Shown here in pieces: positions 1 to 6,202 of a DNA stretch of 11,645 nt (position 1 is its first letter; every line of letters starts with the position of its first letter). A model generated the notes under the pieces. It was not told the DNA's origin, ran no database searches, and worked only from the letters and a program-made list of their open reading frames with translations. The translations under genes were made by a program, and so were the position numbers. Location: contig CP070830.1 of NCBI GenBank assembly GCA_020344865.1, positions 115,212 through 126,856 on the forward strand, given 5' to 3'. Source of the stretch: Planctomycetota bacterium. Its GTDB lineage: Bacteria > Planctomycetota > Phycisphaerae > Sedimentisphaerales > Anaerobacaceae.

Positions 1-323
1 ATACGCGGGTGACGGTTTTGTTCGACGTGGCGAGGTGCAGGAGATATTCCGACGAGCAGAAGAGGCGGATACTGAAGCGGCTGGCGACGCGGGCGGACAA
101 GAACGGCGTGGTAAGGGTGGTCTGTCAGCGGTACAGGACGCAGAAGGCGAACCGGGAAGGGGCGGTGGAGCGGTTGGGCGAGCTGGTGGGAGAGGCGCTG
201 AAGAAGAGACGCGTGCGGAGGAAGACGAAGGTGCCGGCGTATGCGAGGGAGAAGCGGTTGGCGGAGAAGAAGAGAAGGAGTCGCTTAAAGAAACAGAGGG
301 CAGATAGGGACTTCGGGGATTAG
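1..323 (+). CDS. arfB: ArfB/YaeJ-type peptidyl-tRNA hydrolase (ribosome rescue), 5'-truncated by window edge
   Basis: This is the C-terminal part of an ArfB (YaeJ/ICT1) protein, which enters the empty A site of ribosomes stalled without a stop codon and hydrolyses the peptidyl-tRNA. The reading frame is open from base 3 and begins TRVTVLFDV, matching the stretch just after the family's NVNKVNT segment. The GGQ catalytic loop therefore lies upstream of the window, and the GTG at base 9 is not the true start. Visible family marks are the RYRTQKANREGAVERL block and a very basic tail of about 40 residues (KKRRVRRKTK..., KKRRSRLKKQR). In the family that tail occupies the empty mRNA channel. About 30-40 N-terminal residues should be missing. 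The related release-factor-like protein PrfH is a less likely alternative, because the tail and length fit ArfB. The stop codon overlaps that of the convergent flavoprotein gene. Confidence 0.85.
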   Translation, partial: TRVTVLFDVARCRRYSDEQKRRILKRLATRADKNGVVRVVCQRYRTQKANREGAVERLGELVGEALKKRRVRRKTKVPAYAREKRLAEKKRRSRLKKQRADRDFGD

Positions 324-940
324 GTCAGTTCGACGTCGATTGTTTTTTCGGGCGGCTTAGGGGCGATGATTAGCTCTGCGCCGAGACGGAGGGCCTCTTT
401 CATGGCGGTGGGGTGTTTTTTGATTTGGGCGGGGTCTTCCATTTTGTTTACAAAGAGGTTGGCGGTGTAGTGCATGTCGAGGACGTCGAAGTAATACTTC
501 ATCGTCATTCGGATTGAGTCGAACATTTTTTTGCTTTTGGAGCCGCCGACGGCGATGGCCATGGCTCGTCGGTCGCGGCCGGCGGTTTCGACGAGCGGTT
601 TTTTGAGGACGTATTTGTGCGCCCAGAGACACTGGCAGCGGTCGATGAGGAGCTTGGCCTGGGCGCAGACGGTCATAAAGAAGACGGGGGTCGCGAAGAT
701 GAGGCGGTCGGCTTCGAGCATCTTCGCGGAGATAAGCTGGTAATCGTCATCGACTCTGCACTTTCCGGTTTTGTAGCAGGCGTTGCACTCGACGCAGGGG
801 GCGATATTGAGGTCGGCGAGGCGGACGTATTCGGTTTGAGCGTTTGCGGACTGGGCGCCGGCGAGGGCCTGTTTTAGGAGCAGGTCGCTGTTGCCGTCTG
901 CTCTCGGGCTTGCTGAGATGCCGAGGACTTTTAGGCTCAT
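320..940 (-). CDS. Iron-sulfur flavoprotein-like NADPH-dependent FMN reductase family protein
   Basis: This 206-residue protein has a flavodoxin-like fold of the NADPH-dependent FMN reductase superfamily. Near the N-terminus, GISASPRADGNSD (about residues 7-19) fits the phosphate-binding loop for FMN. Four cysteines, C49, C52, C55 and C61, give the compact spacing CX2CX2CX5C, typical of archaeal and bacterial iron-sulfur flavoproteins (Isf) that bind a [4Fe-4S] cluster beside FMN. FATPVFF (about 82-88) fits the flavin-ring loop. It is probably a cytoplasmic electron carrier, or reduces quinones, oxygen or peroxide. The sequence does not reveal the substrate. The ATG start at 940 lacks an obvious Shine-Dalgarno sequence, and no clear promoter was seen upstream. 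It is convergent with arfB (stops interlocked in TTAG) and divergent from the YbaK-like gene, so it is probably monocistronic. Confidence 0.8.
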   Translation of the reverse strand: MSLKVLGISASPRADGNSDLLLKQALAGAQSANAQTEYVRLADLNIAPCVECNACYKTGKCRVDDDYQLISAKMLEADRLIFATPVFFMTVCAQAKLLIDRCQCLWAHKYVLKKPLVETAGRDRRAMAIAVGGSKSKKMFDSIRMTMKYYFDVLDMHYTANLFVNKMEDPAQIKKHPTAMKEALRLGAELIIAPKPPEKTIDVELT

Positions 941-1066
941 AGAAGTTTAGTCGCTTTTTAATACAAAATATTGTTGCAGGCAGGGTATCCGCAGACGGGG
1001 CAAAAAGCAATGATAAATGGTTCAGAAGAGATTTTAAGGGGTGGGAGAATTTTTGCAGATGGGTGA

Positions 1067-1095
1067 TTGACAGGATGGATTGACGCAGGTAAAAG
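1067..1095 (+). promoter_or_regulatory. Predicted sigma-70-type promoter for the YbaK-like deacylase gene
   Basis: A perfect -35 TTGACA (1067-1072) is followed by 17 bp and then TAAAAG (1090-1095) as a -10 with four of six consensus bases. Transcription would start near 1102, giving a leader of about 50 nt before the ATG at 1151. This is a match by eye only. Confidence 0.5.
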
Positions 1096-1150
1096 TAGTA
1101 GCGCAGAAGCTTAAGATACCAATTTATTGGAAGATTTTGGGAGAATTGCT

Positions 1151-1615
1151 ATGGGAGTCATGGAATTTTTAAAGAAGTCGAAGGTGAAGTACAAGGTCAC
1201 GAAGCACAAGCCGGCGTTTACGGCGCAGCATATGGCGGCGGAGGTCCACGAGCGGGGCAAGTATGTGGCGAAGCCGGTGGTAGTGAAGGCCGACGGCGAG
1301 TATGTGATGTGCGTACTGCCGGCGTGCTACAATGTCGACCTGAAGGCGCTGAAGAAGCAGATGAAGGTGAAGAAGGTCGAGCTGGCGAAGGAGAAGGAAC
1401 TCGGGAAGATATTCGGGGACTGCGAGTTAGGGGCGGAGCCGCCATTCGGGAACCTGTATGATTTGCCGACGGTGATGGACAAGACGTTGGAGGCGGACGA
1501 CCATATCACGTTCCAGGGCGGCAGCCATGAGAAGGCGGTGCAGATGAGTATGAAGGACTACGTGAAGCTGGTCGGGCCGGAGGTGCTGGAGTTCAGCAAG
1601 CACGTTGCTTCGTGA
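1151..1615 (+). CDS. YbaK/EbsC-type aminoacyl-tRNA deacylase
   Basis: This 154-residue protein has the YbaK/ProRS-insertion (INS) fold, which hydrolyses mischarged aminoacyl-tRNAs in trans in the cytoplasm. Family marks are the N-terminal FLKKSKVKYKVTKHKPAFTA segment, the strand AKPVVVK (residues 40-46) where the family carries its essential lysine, the GAEPPFGNLYDLP loop (94-106) corresponding to the GxxxPFG substrate pocket, and ITFQGGSHEKAVQMS (119-133) near the C-terminus. Length is normal for stand-alone members. The specific tRNA and amino acid cannot be read from the sequence, so no symbol is given. An upstream TTG at 1127 is in frame, but the ATG at 1151 is preferred because GGGAG (1139-1143) lies 7 nt before it. 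The gene appears to be transcribed alone from the promoter at 1067. Confidence 0.85.
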   Translation: MGVMEFLKKSKVKYKVTKHKPAFTAQHMAAEVHERGKYVAKPVVVKADGEYVMCVLPACYNVDLKALKKQMKVKKVELAKEKELGKIFGDCELGAEPPFGNLYDLPTVMDKTLEADDHITFQGGSHEKAVQMSMKDYVKLVGPEVLEFSKHVAS

Positions 1616-1664
1616 TTTTCGGCGCATTAGTAGCGGGTTTGAGATAATCTGAGTTGCCGGCGGC

Positions 1665-1699
1665 GGGGGGACGCGGGGCGGGGAGATGCGGGGCGGGGG
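1665..1699 (+). repeat. G-tract cluster, candidate G-quadruplex
   Basis: Five G runs lie on the plus strand: six at 1665-1670, four at 1675-1678, four at 1680-1683, four at 1690-1693 and five at 1695-1699. The loops are 4, 1, 6 and 1 nt. This satisfies the usual intramolecular G-quadruplex pattern with runs of at least four. It sits just upstream of the promoter at 1707. Function is unknown; it could also simply reflect a short tandem duplication. Confidence 0.5.
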
Positions 1700-1706
1700 A
1701 TTTTGG

Positions 1707-1735
1707 TTGACTGGTGTATGGGGGCGAGGTATATT
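1707..1735 (+). promoter_or_regulatory. Near-consensus sigma-70-type promoter in the intergenic region
   Basis: TTGACT (1707-1712), a 17 bp spacer and TATATT (1730-1735) each differ from consensus at one position. Transcription would start near 1742. The next coding candidate is the small GTG-started ORF at 1762. The transcript could also run on into the secreted-protein gene at 2057 or be a non-coding RNA. Confidence 0.55.
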
Positions 1736-1761
1736 TGGAATGACCGCTTCGGAGTCTTGCG

Positions 1762-1986
1762 GTGAAAGTTATTCTACACCCGCTTTCTTACCGGCGGATG
1801 CAGGAGCGGGAGAAAAGTCAGCATTTGGCATTTCGTATCGGCAGCAAGAGGGTTTTTCCCCGCGGAAATGAGGTTTTATTGCGTTATCGGCGGTTTAGTA
1901 TGCGCGGCCGGGTACGTGGGAAAGGAGGAGCGATATATCAGGGATCGGGGGTCTGCGGTCAGAGAGAAGGGAGGCAGGATAGATAA
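1762..1986 (+). CDS. Small hypothetical ORF, possibly a degenerate DUF4258-like/toxin-like protein
   Basis: This is a 74-codon ORF starting at GTG with GGAG (1751-1754) 7 nt upstream, about 20 nt after the predicted start site of the 1707 promoter. The N-terminus MKVILHPLSYRRMQERE has the His...Arg-Met-x-Glu-Arg pattern common at the start of small DUF4258-like and related HxxRMxER proteins. That resemblance is from memory and short. The rest is Arg/Gly-rich and low in hydrophobic core residues, and I do not recognise it, so the ORF may be a decayed gene, frameshifted in its second half, or may not be translated. The promoter and ribosome binding site favour expression; the composition argues against a folded protein. 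Confidence 0.3.
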   Translation: MKVILHPLSYRRMQEREKSQHLAFRIGSKRVFPRGNEVLLRYRRFSMRGRVRGKGGAIYQGSGVCGQREGRQDR

Positions 1987-2056
1987 ATCAAAAAGAAAAA
2001 ATTTATGTAGCGTTTTATCTGAAAGATTAAGGGTATTTTTTTGAAAGGGTAAAGAG

Positions 2057-3355
2057 ATGAAAGCTGCAAGAATGCCGACAAATGTGGCTGTGGCGCTGGG
2101 GCTGATGTTTTGTCAGGCCTATGTCAGTCAGGCAGCGGCGATTGGTACGGCGTTTACGTACCAGGGGCATCTGTACGATGCCAACTACCCTGCGGACGGG
2201 CTGTATGACTTACAGTTTAAGCTGTATGACAGTAACGACCCGTGCGACTGCAACCAGATAGGGGCTGACGTGAACGTAGCGGATATGGAGGTAATCGAGG
2301 GGTACTTTACGGTGTCGCTGGATTTCAATGATGCTAACGCATTTAACGGCGATGCGCGGTGGCTGGAGATTGGGGTCCGGGCGGGGGAGATAAACGACCC
2401 GAGCGGATATACAGCACTTGTGCCGCGACAGGAGGTTACGGCGGCGCCTTACGTGCTGCATGCGAAGGTCGCGGAGAGCACGGCCGCGGGCGGGTATGCG
2501 GAGACGGACCCGACGGTTGCTGCGAGCGTCAAGGACGGAGTTGACTGGAGTGAAGTAACGAGTATGCCGGCTGGTTTTGCGGATGATATCGATGACGATA
2601 CTCGTTATGAGGCCGGCGTTTTCTTGGAACTGGCGGGTGCTACATTCAACGTGCTGCCCCTAAGTGGGGTCATGATTTGGGACGGGTCGCTTCGGCTTTC
2701 GGCTATTGACCAGAATTCTGGTGCTACCGTGGGCCAGGTCATCAAATGGGATGGCTCTGCTTGGGTGGCGGCAGATGACTCGATGAACGCTGACCCTGAC
2801 TGGACTATCTCCGGTCCGAACATGTATTCAGGAGCGGCGGGCAATGTCGGAATCGGAACGAGTGCGCCTGCTCACAAACTGCACGTAGTGGGCGATGCCA
2901 ATATAACGGGGAACTTATACGCGGGCAGCGGGTCAACGGTTTTGTTTGTCGATGATGCGAACGACAGGTTGGGTATCGGGACTATGAGCCCATCGGCGAA
3001 GCTGGATGTTGCGGGTGGCGCTGCGATATCGGGCAACGTTGGCATCGGGACGACGAGCCCTGTTGCAGCGTTGGATGTCAACGGAGCGGCGAAAATCCTG
3101 GGCTGGCATGACCAGCAGGTGGACCCAAACGGTTACGCGTGGGTGGGCAGCATACTATTTCAATGGGGAACCAGAGCCAGCACGTCGGATAGCTCCGAAT
3201 GGTTCGATTTCCCGATTGAGTTCCCTACTGCATGTTTCGCAGTAAGTCCTGCCTTGCCTGGTGTGGTTGTTCCTGATACTGGCGGTTTTTATCTCGACCG
3301 GCATGATGATTATGGTCCGACGCATATTTTTAGGTTTTTGGCGATCGGTCATTGA
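2057..3355 (+). CDS. Secreted protein with tail-fibre-like GIGT repeats and a Gp53-like C-terminal domain
   Basis: This is a 432-residue exported protein. Residues 1 to about 28 form a signal peptide (hydrophobic stretch then SQAAA). Residues 29-137, from GTAFTYQGHLYD through ARWLEIGVRAGE to PRQEVTAAPYVLHAK, match a module often seen at the N-terminus of secreted Phycisphaerae proteins. Around 193-240 is a linker with GQVIKWDGSAW. Three repeats with the core GIGTxxPxxxLxV follow (262-285, 303-326, 327-347), like those in phage tail fibres and trimeric surface proteins. Residues about 360-431 (WVGSILFQWGT ... FRFLAIGH) fit the Gp53-like tail-fibre C-terminal domain, a receptor-binding fold. 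No cell-wall anchor or autochaperone is visible. AAAGGG (2044-2049) precedes the ATG by 7 nt. The next gene begins 39 bp later and is probably cotranscribed. A role in surface binding or adhesion is inferred; no phage genes lie nearby. Confidence 0.7.
   Translation: MKAARMPTNVAVALGLMFCQAYVSQAAAIGTAFTYQGHLYDANYPADGLYDLQFKLYDSNDPCDCNQIGADVNVADMEVIEGYFTVSLDFNDANAFNGDARWLEIGVRAGEINDPSGYTALVPRQEVTAAPYVLHAKVAESTAAGGYAETDPTVAASVKDGVDWSEVTSMPAGFADDIDDDTRYEAGVFLELAGATFNVLPLSGVMIWDGSLRLSAIDQNSGATVGQVIKWDGSAWVAADDSMNADPDWTISGPNMYSGAAGNVGIGTSAPAHKLHVVGDANITGNLYAGSGSTVLFVDDANDRLGIGTMSPSAKLDVAGGAAISGNVGIGTTSPVAALDVNGAAKILGWHDQQVDPNGYAWVGSILFQWGTRASTSDSSEWFDFPIEFPTACFAVSPALPGVVVPDTGGFYLDRHDDYGPTHIFRFLAIGH
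2840..3097 (+). repeat. Three in-frame coding repeats with GIGT core
   Basis: The segments 2840-2911, 2963-3034 and 3035-3097 each encode a 21-24 residue unit with the pattern (N/R)(V/L)GIGT-x2-P-x3-LxV followed by a Gly/Ala/Ile stretch. Copies two and three are directly adjacent. A 17-residue spacer (STVLFVDDAND region) separates one and two. They are diverged at the DNA level, so this is an old protein repeat and not a recent duplication. Confidence 0.75.
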
Positions 3356-3381
3356 GTGAAACTCTTATGAAGATTAAAATA

Positions 3382-3387
3382 AAGGAG
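3382..3387 (+). promoter_or_regulatory. Strong Shine-Dalgarno site for the 3395 gene
   Basis: AAGGAG sits 7 nt before the ATG at 3395 and fixes that start, in the 39 bp gap after the preceding secreted-protein gene. Confidence 0.7.
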
Positions 3388-3394
3388 TTATACA

Positions 3395-3832
3395 ATGCTT
3401 GAATTAGAAAGAACACATAGAAATGCAAACCGGGCAGTTATGCTTGTGCTTTGTCTGGTGGGTGCGGCAGCGATGGCGCAGAGCGGGGGGCCTTATGAGA
3501 TTGTCTGGAGCACGATAGATGGCGGGGGCGGGGTTAGCAGCGGCGGTGAGTATATTGTGACGGGTACAATCGGGCAGGCAGAAGGGGGCCGTTCTGCGGG
3601 AGGAGGATATGAGGTGCTTGGCGGATTCTGGCCGGGCGGGCCGATGTGTACTGTTGAATTTGGTCACTACGCGAGGTTCGCTGAATACTGGCTTTCCAGC
3701 GGGTGCGATGCGGACAATGAGTGGTGCGGGGGGGCGGACCTGGACCAGATGGGCGATGTTGACGGTGTTGACCTTGGGCTGTTCGTAGAGGAATGGCTGT
3801 ACTGGTGCCCGTATGACTGGCCGTTGAAGTAG
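3395..3832 (+). CDS. Small secreted protein with GGFW block and a single dockerin-like calcium loop
   Basis: This is a 145-residue exported protein. Residues 1 to about 28 form a signal peptide ending AMA, with cleavage before QS. Residues 35-79 carry a Gly-rich module (STIDGGGGVSSGG, TGTIGQAEGG, GGGYEVLGGFW) recognisable from many planctomycete secreted proteins. Residues 91-100 (HYARFAEYWL) and 114-135 form a dockerin-type unit. In the second, calcium-ligand positions 1, 3, 7, 9 and 12 are Asp (D115, D117, D121, D123, D126), but position 5 is Met119. The tail CPYDWPLK is also typical of these proteins. Cys85, 104, 111 and 138 could form disulfides outside the cytoplasm. Dockerin-like tails suggest docking or sorting, but no cohesin or enzyme domain is present here. 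It is probably cotranscribed with the 2057 gene. Its stop is 11 bp from that of the convergent membrane protein. Confidence 0.7.
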   Translation: MLELERTHRNANRAVMLVLCLVGAAAMAQSGGPYEIVWSTIDGGGGVSSGGEYIVTGTIGQAEGGRSAGGGYEVLGGFWPGGPMCTVEFGHYARFAEYWLSSGCDADNEWCGGADLDQMGDVDGVDLGLFVEEWLYWCPYDWPLK

Positions 3833-3843
3833 GGGCAGAGGCT

Positions 3844-6045
3844 TTAGTATTTGGCTTTGGTTTTTATGAGCTGAAGGTAGGTCTGCAATTCGAGACGGGC
3901 CTGTCTGTCGGGGGCGGCATTTATGGCATTGTTGAGCGCTGCTATGGCTTCGTCGTAAAGTTTCCGGGCGACGAGTGTCTTGGCGAGGATTAGCTGGGTT
4001 TGAGAATCGGAGGGGTTTATGTTTACTGCTTTTTGCAGGTAGTCGGTCGCTTCGTCCGGCCGGCCGAGCTCGGCGAGGGCGACGCCGAGTTTGACAAGCG
4101 TGTCGTGCGACTCTGGGTTGCGGTTTAGTTTTGTTTTAAGGGCGTCTACCGCCATCCGGAAATGGATTTTAGCCCTAGCGGATTGGCCCATATTCTCGAG
4201 GGTCAAGGCCAAATCGAGGTGGGCGTCGGCCATATTGATTCTGGTTCGGGCCTTTTCGTTATATTCGATTGCTTTTTGAAATGCTGCGGCCGCCTGCTGC
4301 AACCTGCCCTGCTGAATCCTGATGTTGGCTATTTCGGTATATGCGGTAATCGACATTGTGGGGTCAAGCGTGATGAGGTCGTGGTAAATCGTGATGCTTT
4401 GTTCGAATTTGCCGGAGTGCTTTAGCTGGCGGGCGAGTTCCTGATACTTGCCTGCGAGCAAATCGACGCCGCTTTTGCGTACGACGTCGGCGAGCATATT
4501 CTCCACAGGGGCGAAGTCATCGGTTAGTGTGATTTCGTGGGCTTTTTTTTTGAGGGTTTGCATATCGGCGGGGCTGAGTATCCATAAATCTTTCGCGCTT
4601 GCGGGTTTTTCGTTCATTAGCGCTTCAAAGTCGATTCGGCGCTTGGCGGCGATAATGACGAAGGCGTTGCGCGACGAGAGGGGTCTGGGCTCAGTAACGA
4701 CGTGGACGTGAGGAAATGTTTTTTCGAGGGTATTTATGTAAGCACCCAGGAAGAGGCCGCTGTCATAGATGTCAATCATGTTTATCATGTAGACGCCGTC
4801 ATCGGTCATAATCTGGTTGATTTTGTCGTGGAACTCTTTAGTTACGAGCTGGTGGGGGACGGAATAGTCGCTGAAGGCGTCTTCGTAGATAAAGTCGTAT
4901 AGGGGTATTGGCTTTCCGCTGCGCTGGCGGGCGAGCAGGTCGTCGACATAGTTACGAGCATCCATCGTTATGGTGTTGATGGTGGTATCGGGTTTTAGTC
5001 CGAAGGCGGTTGAGGCGGCCTTTGTAACACCGGAATCGATTTCGGCGACGTCGTTGCGGCAGGCGGGCCAGGTTCTTTCGATATATTGGGGGAAGACGTA
5101 TCCTCCCCCTCCTATGTGCATTGCGGCGAAGCTTTGCTTGCTGCGGGCGAGGCCGCGGGTAACACTTGCGAATACGATGGTGTGAAAGTACTGCAGGTCG
5201 TTTATATCATCCATGATAATTTCGCTGTGCAGGAGTTTATCCTGCATAAAATGCCTTCTGTCGGGTGTTTCGGAGATGCGTTTTACGGCGACATAGCAGT
5301 ACTGTGTTTCGTCTTCGTAAAGTACAGCTGGGTCGGGTTTTTTTCTCAGGGCGAGTTTTGCGCCGGTGTCTTCGGCCCATTTTACGGGCGCGTTACCCAT
5401 AGCCATTAGCGCAATGAAGAGGGCGGCCCATATATAGAGTGCCCAGAATCTGGCCCAGTAGAGGATGGCCATAGCGAGCAGCGCAGCGGCGACCGTCCAG
5501 ATGATGGCGATTGTACCCATCGCAGCTATGAGGTAATATCCCGTAAGGAAGGTCCCGGCGATGCTGCCGGCGGCGCCCCAGGCGTATATGTCACCGACGG
5601 TCCTGCCGGTAGGGAGTCCCTGGTCGAGGGCCATCTTGGCGACTACGGGGCTTATGGTCCCGAGCAGCGTGGAGGGGACGACAAAGACGAGGAAGACGTG
5701 GGTGAAGACACGGACCGGCCAGCGGAAATACCACAGCAGCATCCAGTTGCCGATGAGATTATTGAGCATAACGGTCGCAACGCAGGTAACCGAAGAGACG
5801 CCGAGGAGGACGGCGAGGGCCTTTCTTGCGGGGAATCGGTCTGCGATGCGGCCGCCAAGGTAGTTGCCGATGGTGATTCCCGCCAGGACGATGCCGATTA
5901 CGGAGGTCCAGGTGTAGAGGGAAGAGCCGAGGTGACGGGCAATGAGGCGGCTCGCGACGAGTTCGAGGGTCATTATGCAGGCGCTCGAGAAGAAGACAGT
6001 GGCGCTTGGGATGAGGATTGGACGGAAGCTTTTGGTTTCTCGCAT
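3844..6045 (-). CDS. Membrane-bound spermidine-synthase-like protein fused to TPR repeats
   Basis: This 733-residue protein has three parts. Residues about 11-217 contain roughly seven hydrophobic segments with the MTLELVASRL and GNYLGGRIADRF motifs of fused membrane/spermidine-synthase proteins. Residues about 230-520 look like a spermidine-synthase Rossmann fold: glycine-rich SAM loop MHIGGGGYVFPQY (309-321), acidic EID (335-337), DAR (362-364), then YDFIYEDAFSDYSVPHQL (383-400). The canonical aminopropyltransferase motif of the DSTDP type is replaced by EDAFSDYSVP. The cofactor pocket is thus plausible, but polyamine synthesis is not demonstrated. Residues about 530-725 hold TPR-like helices (GRPDEATDYLQKAVNINP). 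Substrate and partners are unknown. AGGAAAGG (6052-6059 on the opposite strand) lies upstream of the ATG at 6045, and a good promoter lies at 6077-6105. The gene is convergent with the secreted-protein pair. Confidence 0.75.
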   Translation of the reverse strand: MRETKSFRPILIPSATVFFSSACIMTLELVASRLIARHLGSSLYTWTSVIGIVLAGITIGNYLGGRIADRFPARKALAVLLGVSSVTCVATVMLNNLIGNWMLLWYFRWPVRVFTHVFLVFVVPSTLLGTISPVVAKMALDQGLPTGRTVGDIYAWGAAGSIAGTFLTGYYLIAAMGTIAIIWTVAAALLAMAILYWARFWALYIWAALFIALMAMGNAPVKWAEDTGAKLALRKKPDPAVLYEDETQYCYVAVKRISETPDRRHFMQDKLLHSEIIMDDINDLQYFHTIVFASVTRGLARSKQSFAAMHIGGGGYVFPQYIERTWPACRNDVAEIDSGVTKAASTAFGLKPDTTINTITMDARNYVDDLLARQRSGKPIPLYDFIYEDAFSDYSVPHQLVTKEFHDKINQIMTDDGVYMINMIDIYDSGLFLGAYINTLEKTFPHVHVVTEPRPLSSRNAFVIIAAKRRIDFEALMNEKPASAKDLWILSPADMQTLKKKAHEITLTDDFAPVENMLADVVRKSGVDLLAGKYQELARQLKHSGKFEQSITIYHDLITLDPTMSITAYTEIANIRIQQGRLQQAAAAFQKAIEYNEKARTRINMADAHLDLALTLENMGQSARAKIHFRMAVDALKTKLNRNPESHDTLVKLGVALAELGRPDEATDYLQKAVNINPSDSQTQLILAKTLVARKLYDEAIAALNNAINAAPDRQARLELQTYLQLIKTKAKY

Positions 6046-6076
6046 AACTGGCCTTTCCTAATTATGTAACGGCAAG

Positions 6077-6105
6077 AGTATATCAGGGCTGTGGGTCGGT
6101 AACAA
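6077..6105 (-). promoter_or_regulatory. Predicted extended -10 promoter for the spermidine-synthase-like gene
   Basis: Read on the minus strand, TTGTTA (6100-6105) is followed by 17 bp and TATACT (6077-6082), with an extended -10 TG one base upstream (TGATATACT). Transcription would begin around 6070, giving a leader of about 25 nt that includes the ribosome binding site. This suggests transcription independent of the 6203-6598 gene upstream. Confidence 0.55.
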
Positions 6106-6202
6106 GGTGATTTTCGGCAGTTGGTGAGTCGATCTGTGTCTCCTGCGCGGTAGGGATGGCGCGGTCCTGTCATGCGCGGAGAGGATGAGAGATTAGATAC
6201 GG

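Larger units (their letters stand above)
1616..2056. other. 441 bp intergenic region without a confident gene
   Basis: The first part is very G-rich. A run of G tracts at 1665-1699 includes a 15-16 bp unit repeated once (GACGCGGGGCGGGGA, then GATGCGGGGCGGGGGA). A near-consensus promoter follows (1707-1735), then a small ORF at 1762. The last 70 bases are AT-rich and form the leader of the secreted-protein gene at 2057. I found no convincing terminator hairpin after the deacylase gene and no recognisable riboswitch or tRNA. Confidence 0.6.

Noticed and set aside
35..307. 90-codon ORF overlapping arfB
   Set aside because: It is a Gly/Glu-rich shadow frame of the ArfB C-terminal coding sequence.
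1127..1150. TTG start for the deacylase, adding eight residues
   Set aside because: The ATG at 1151 has GGGAG at a good distance, and the extra residues do not belong to the family's N-terminus.
1686..1871. 61-codon ORF in the G-rich gap
   Set aside because: It starts before the predicted transcription start, within the G-run repeat, has no ribosome site and resembles nothing known.
2057..3832. Prophage remnant suggested by the tail-fibre-like domain
   Set aside because: Both proteins have signal peptides and planctomycete-style modules, and no phage structural, integrase or attachment sequences are present.
3833..3843. Terminator between the convergent genes ending at 3832 and 3844
   Set aside because: Only 11 bp lie between the stops, and I see no GC-rich hairpin with a T run there.
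4091..6069. Plus-strand ORFs opposite the spermidine-synthase-like gene (e.g. 5086-5409, 5698-6069)
   Set aside because: Their composition and position mark them as antisense shadows of the 733-residue protein, which has clear domains.
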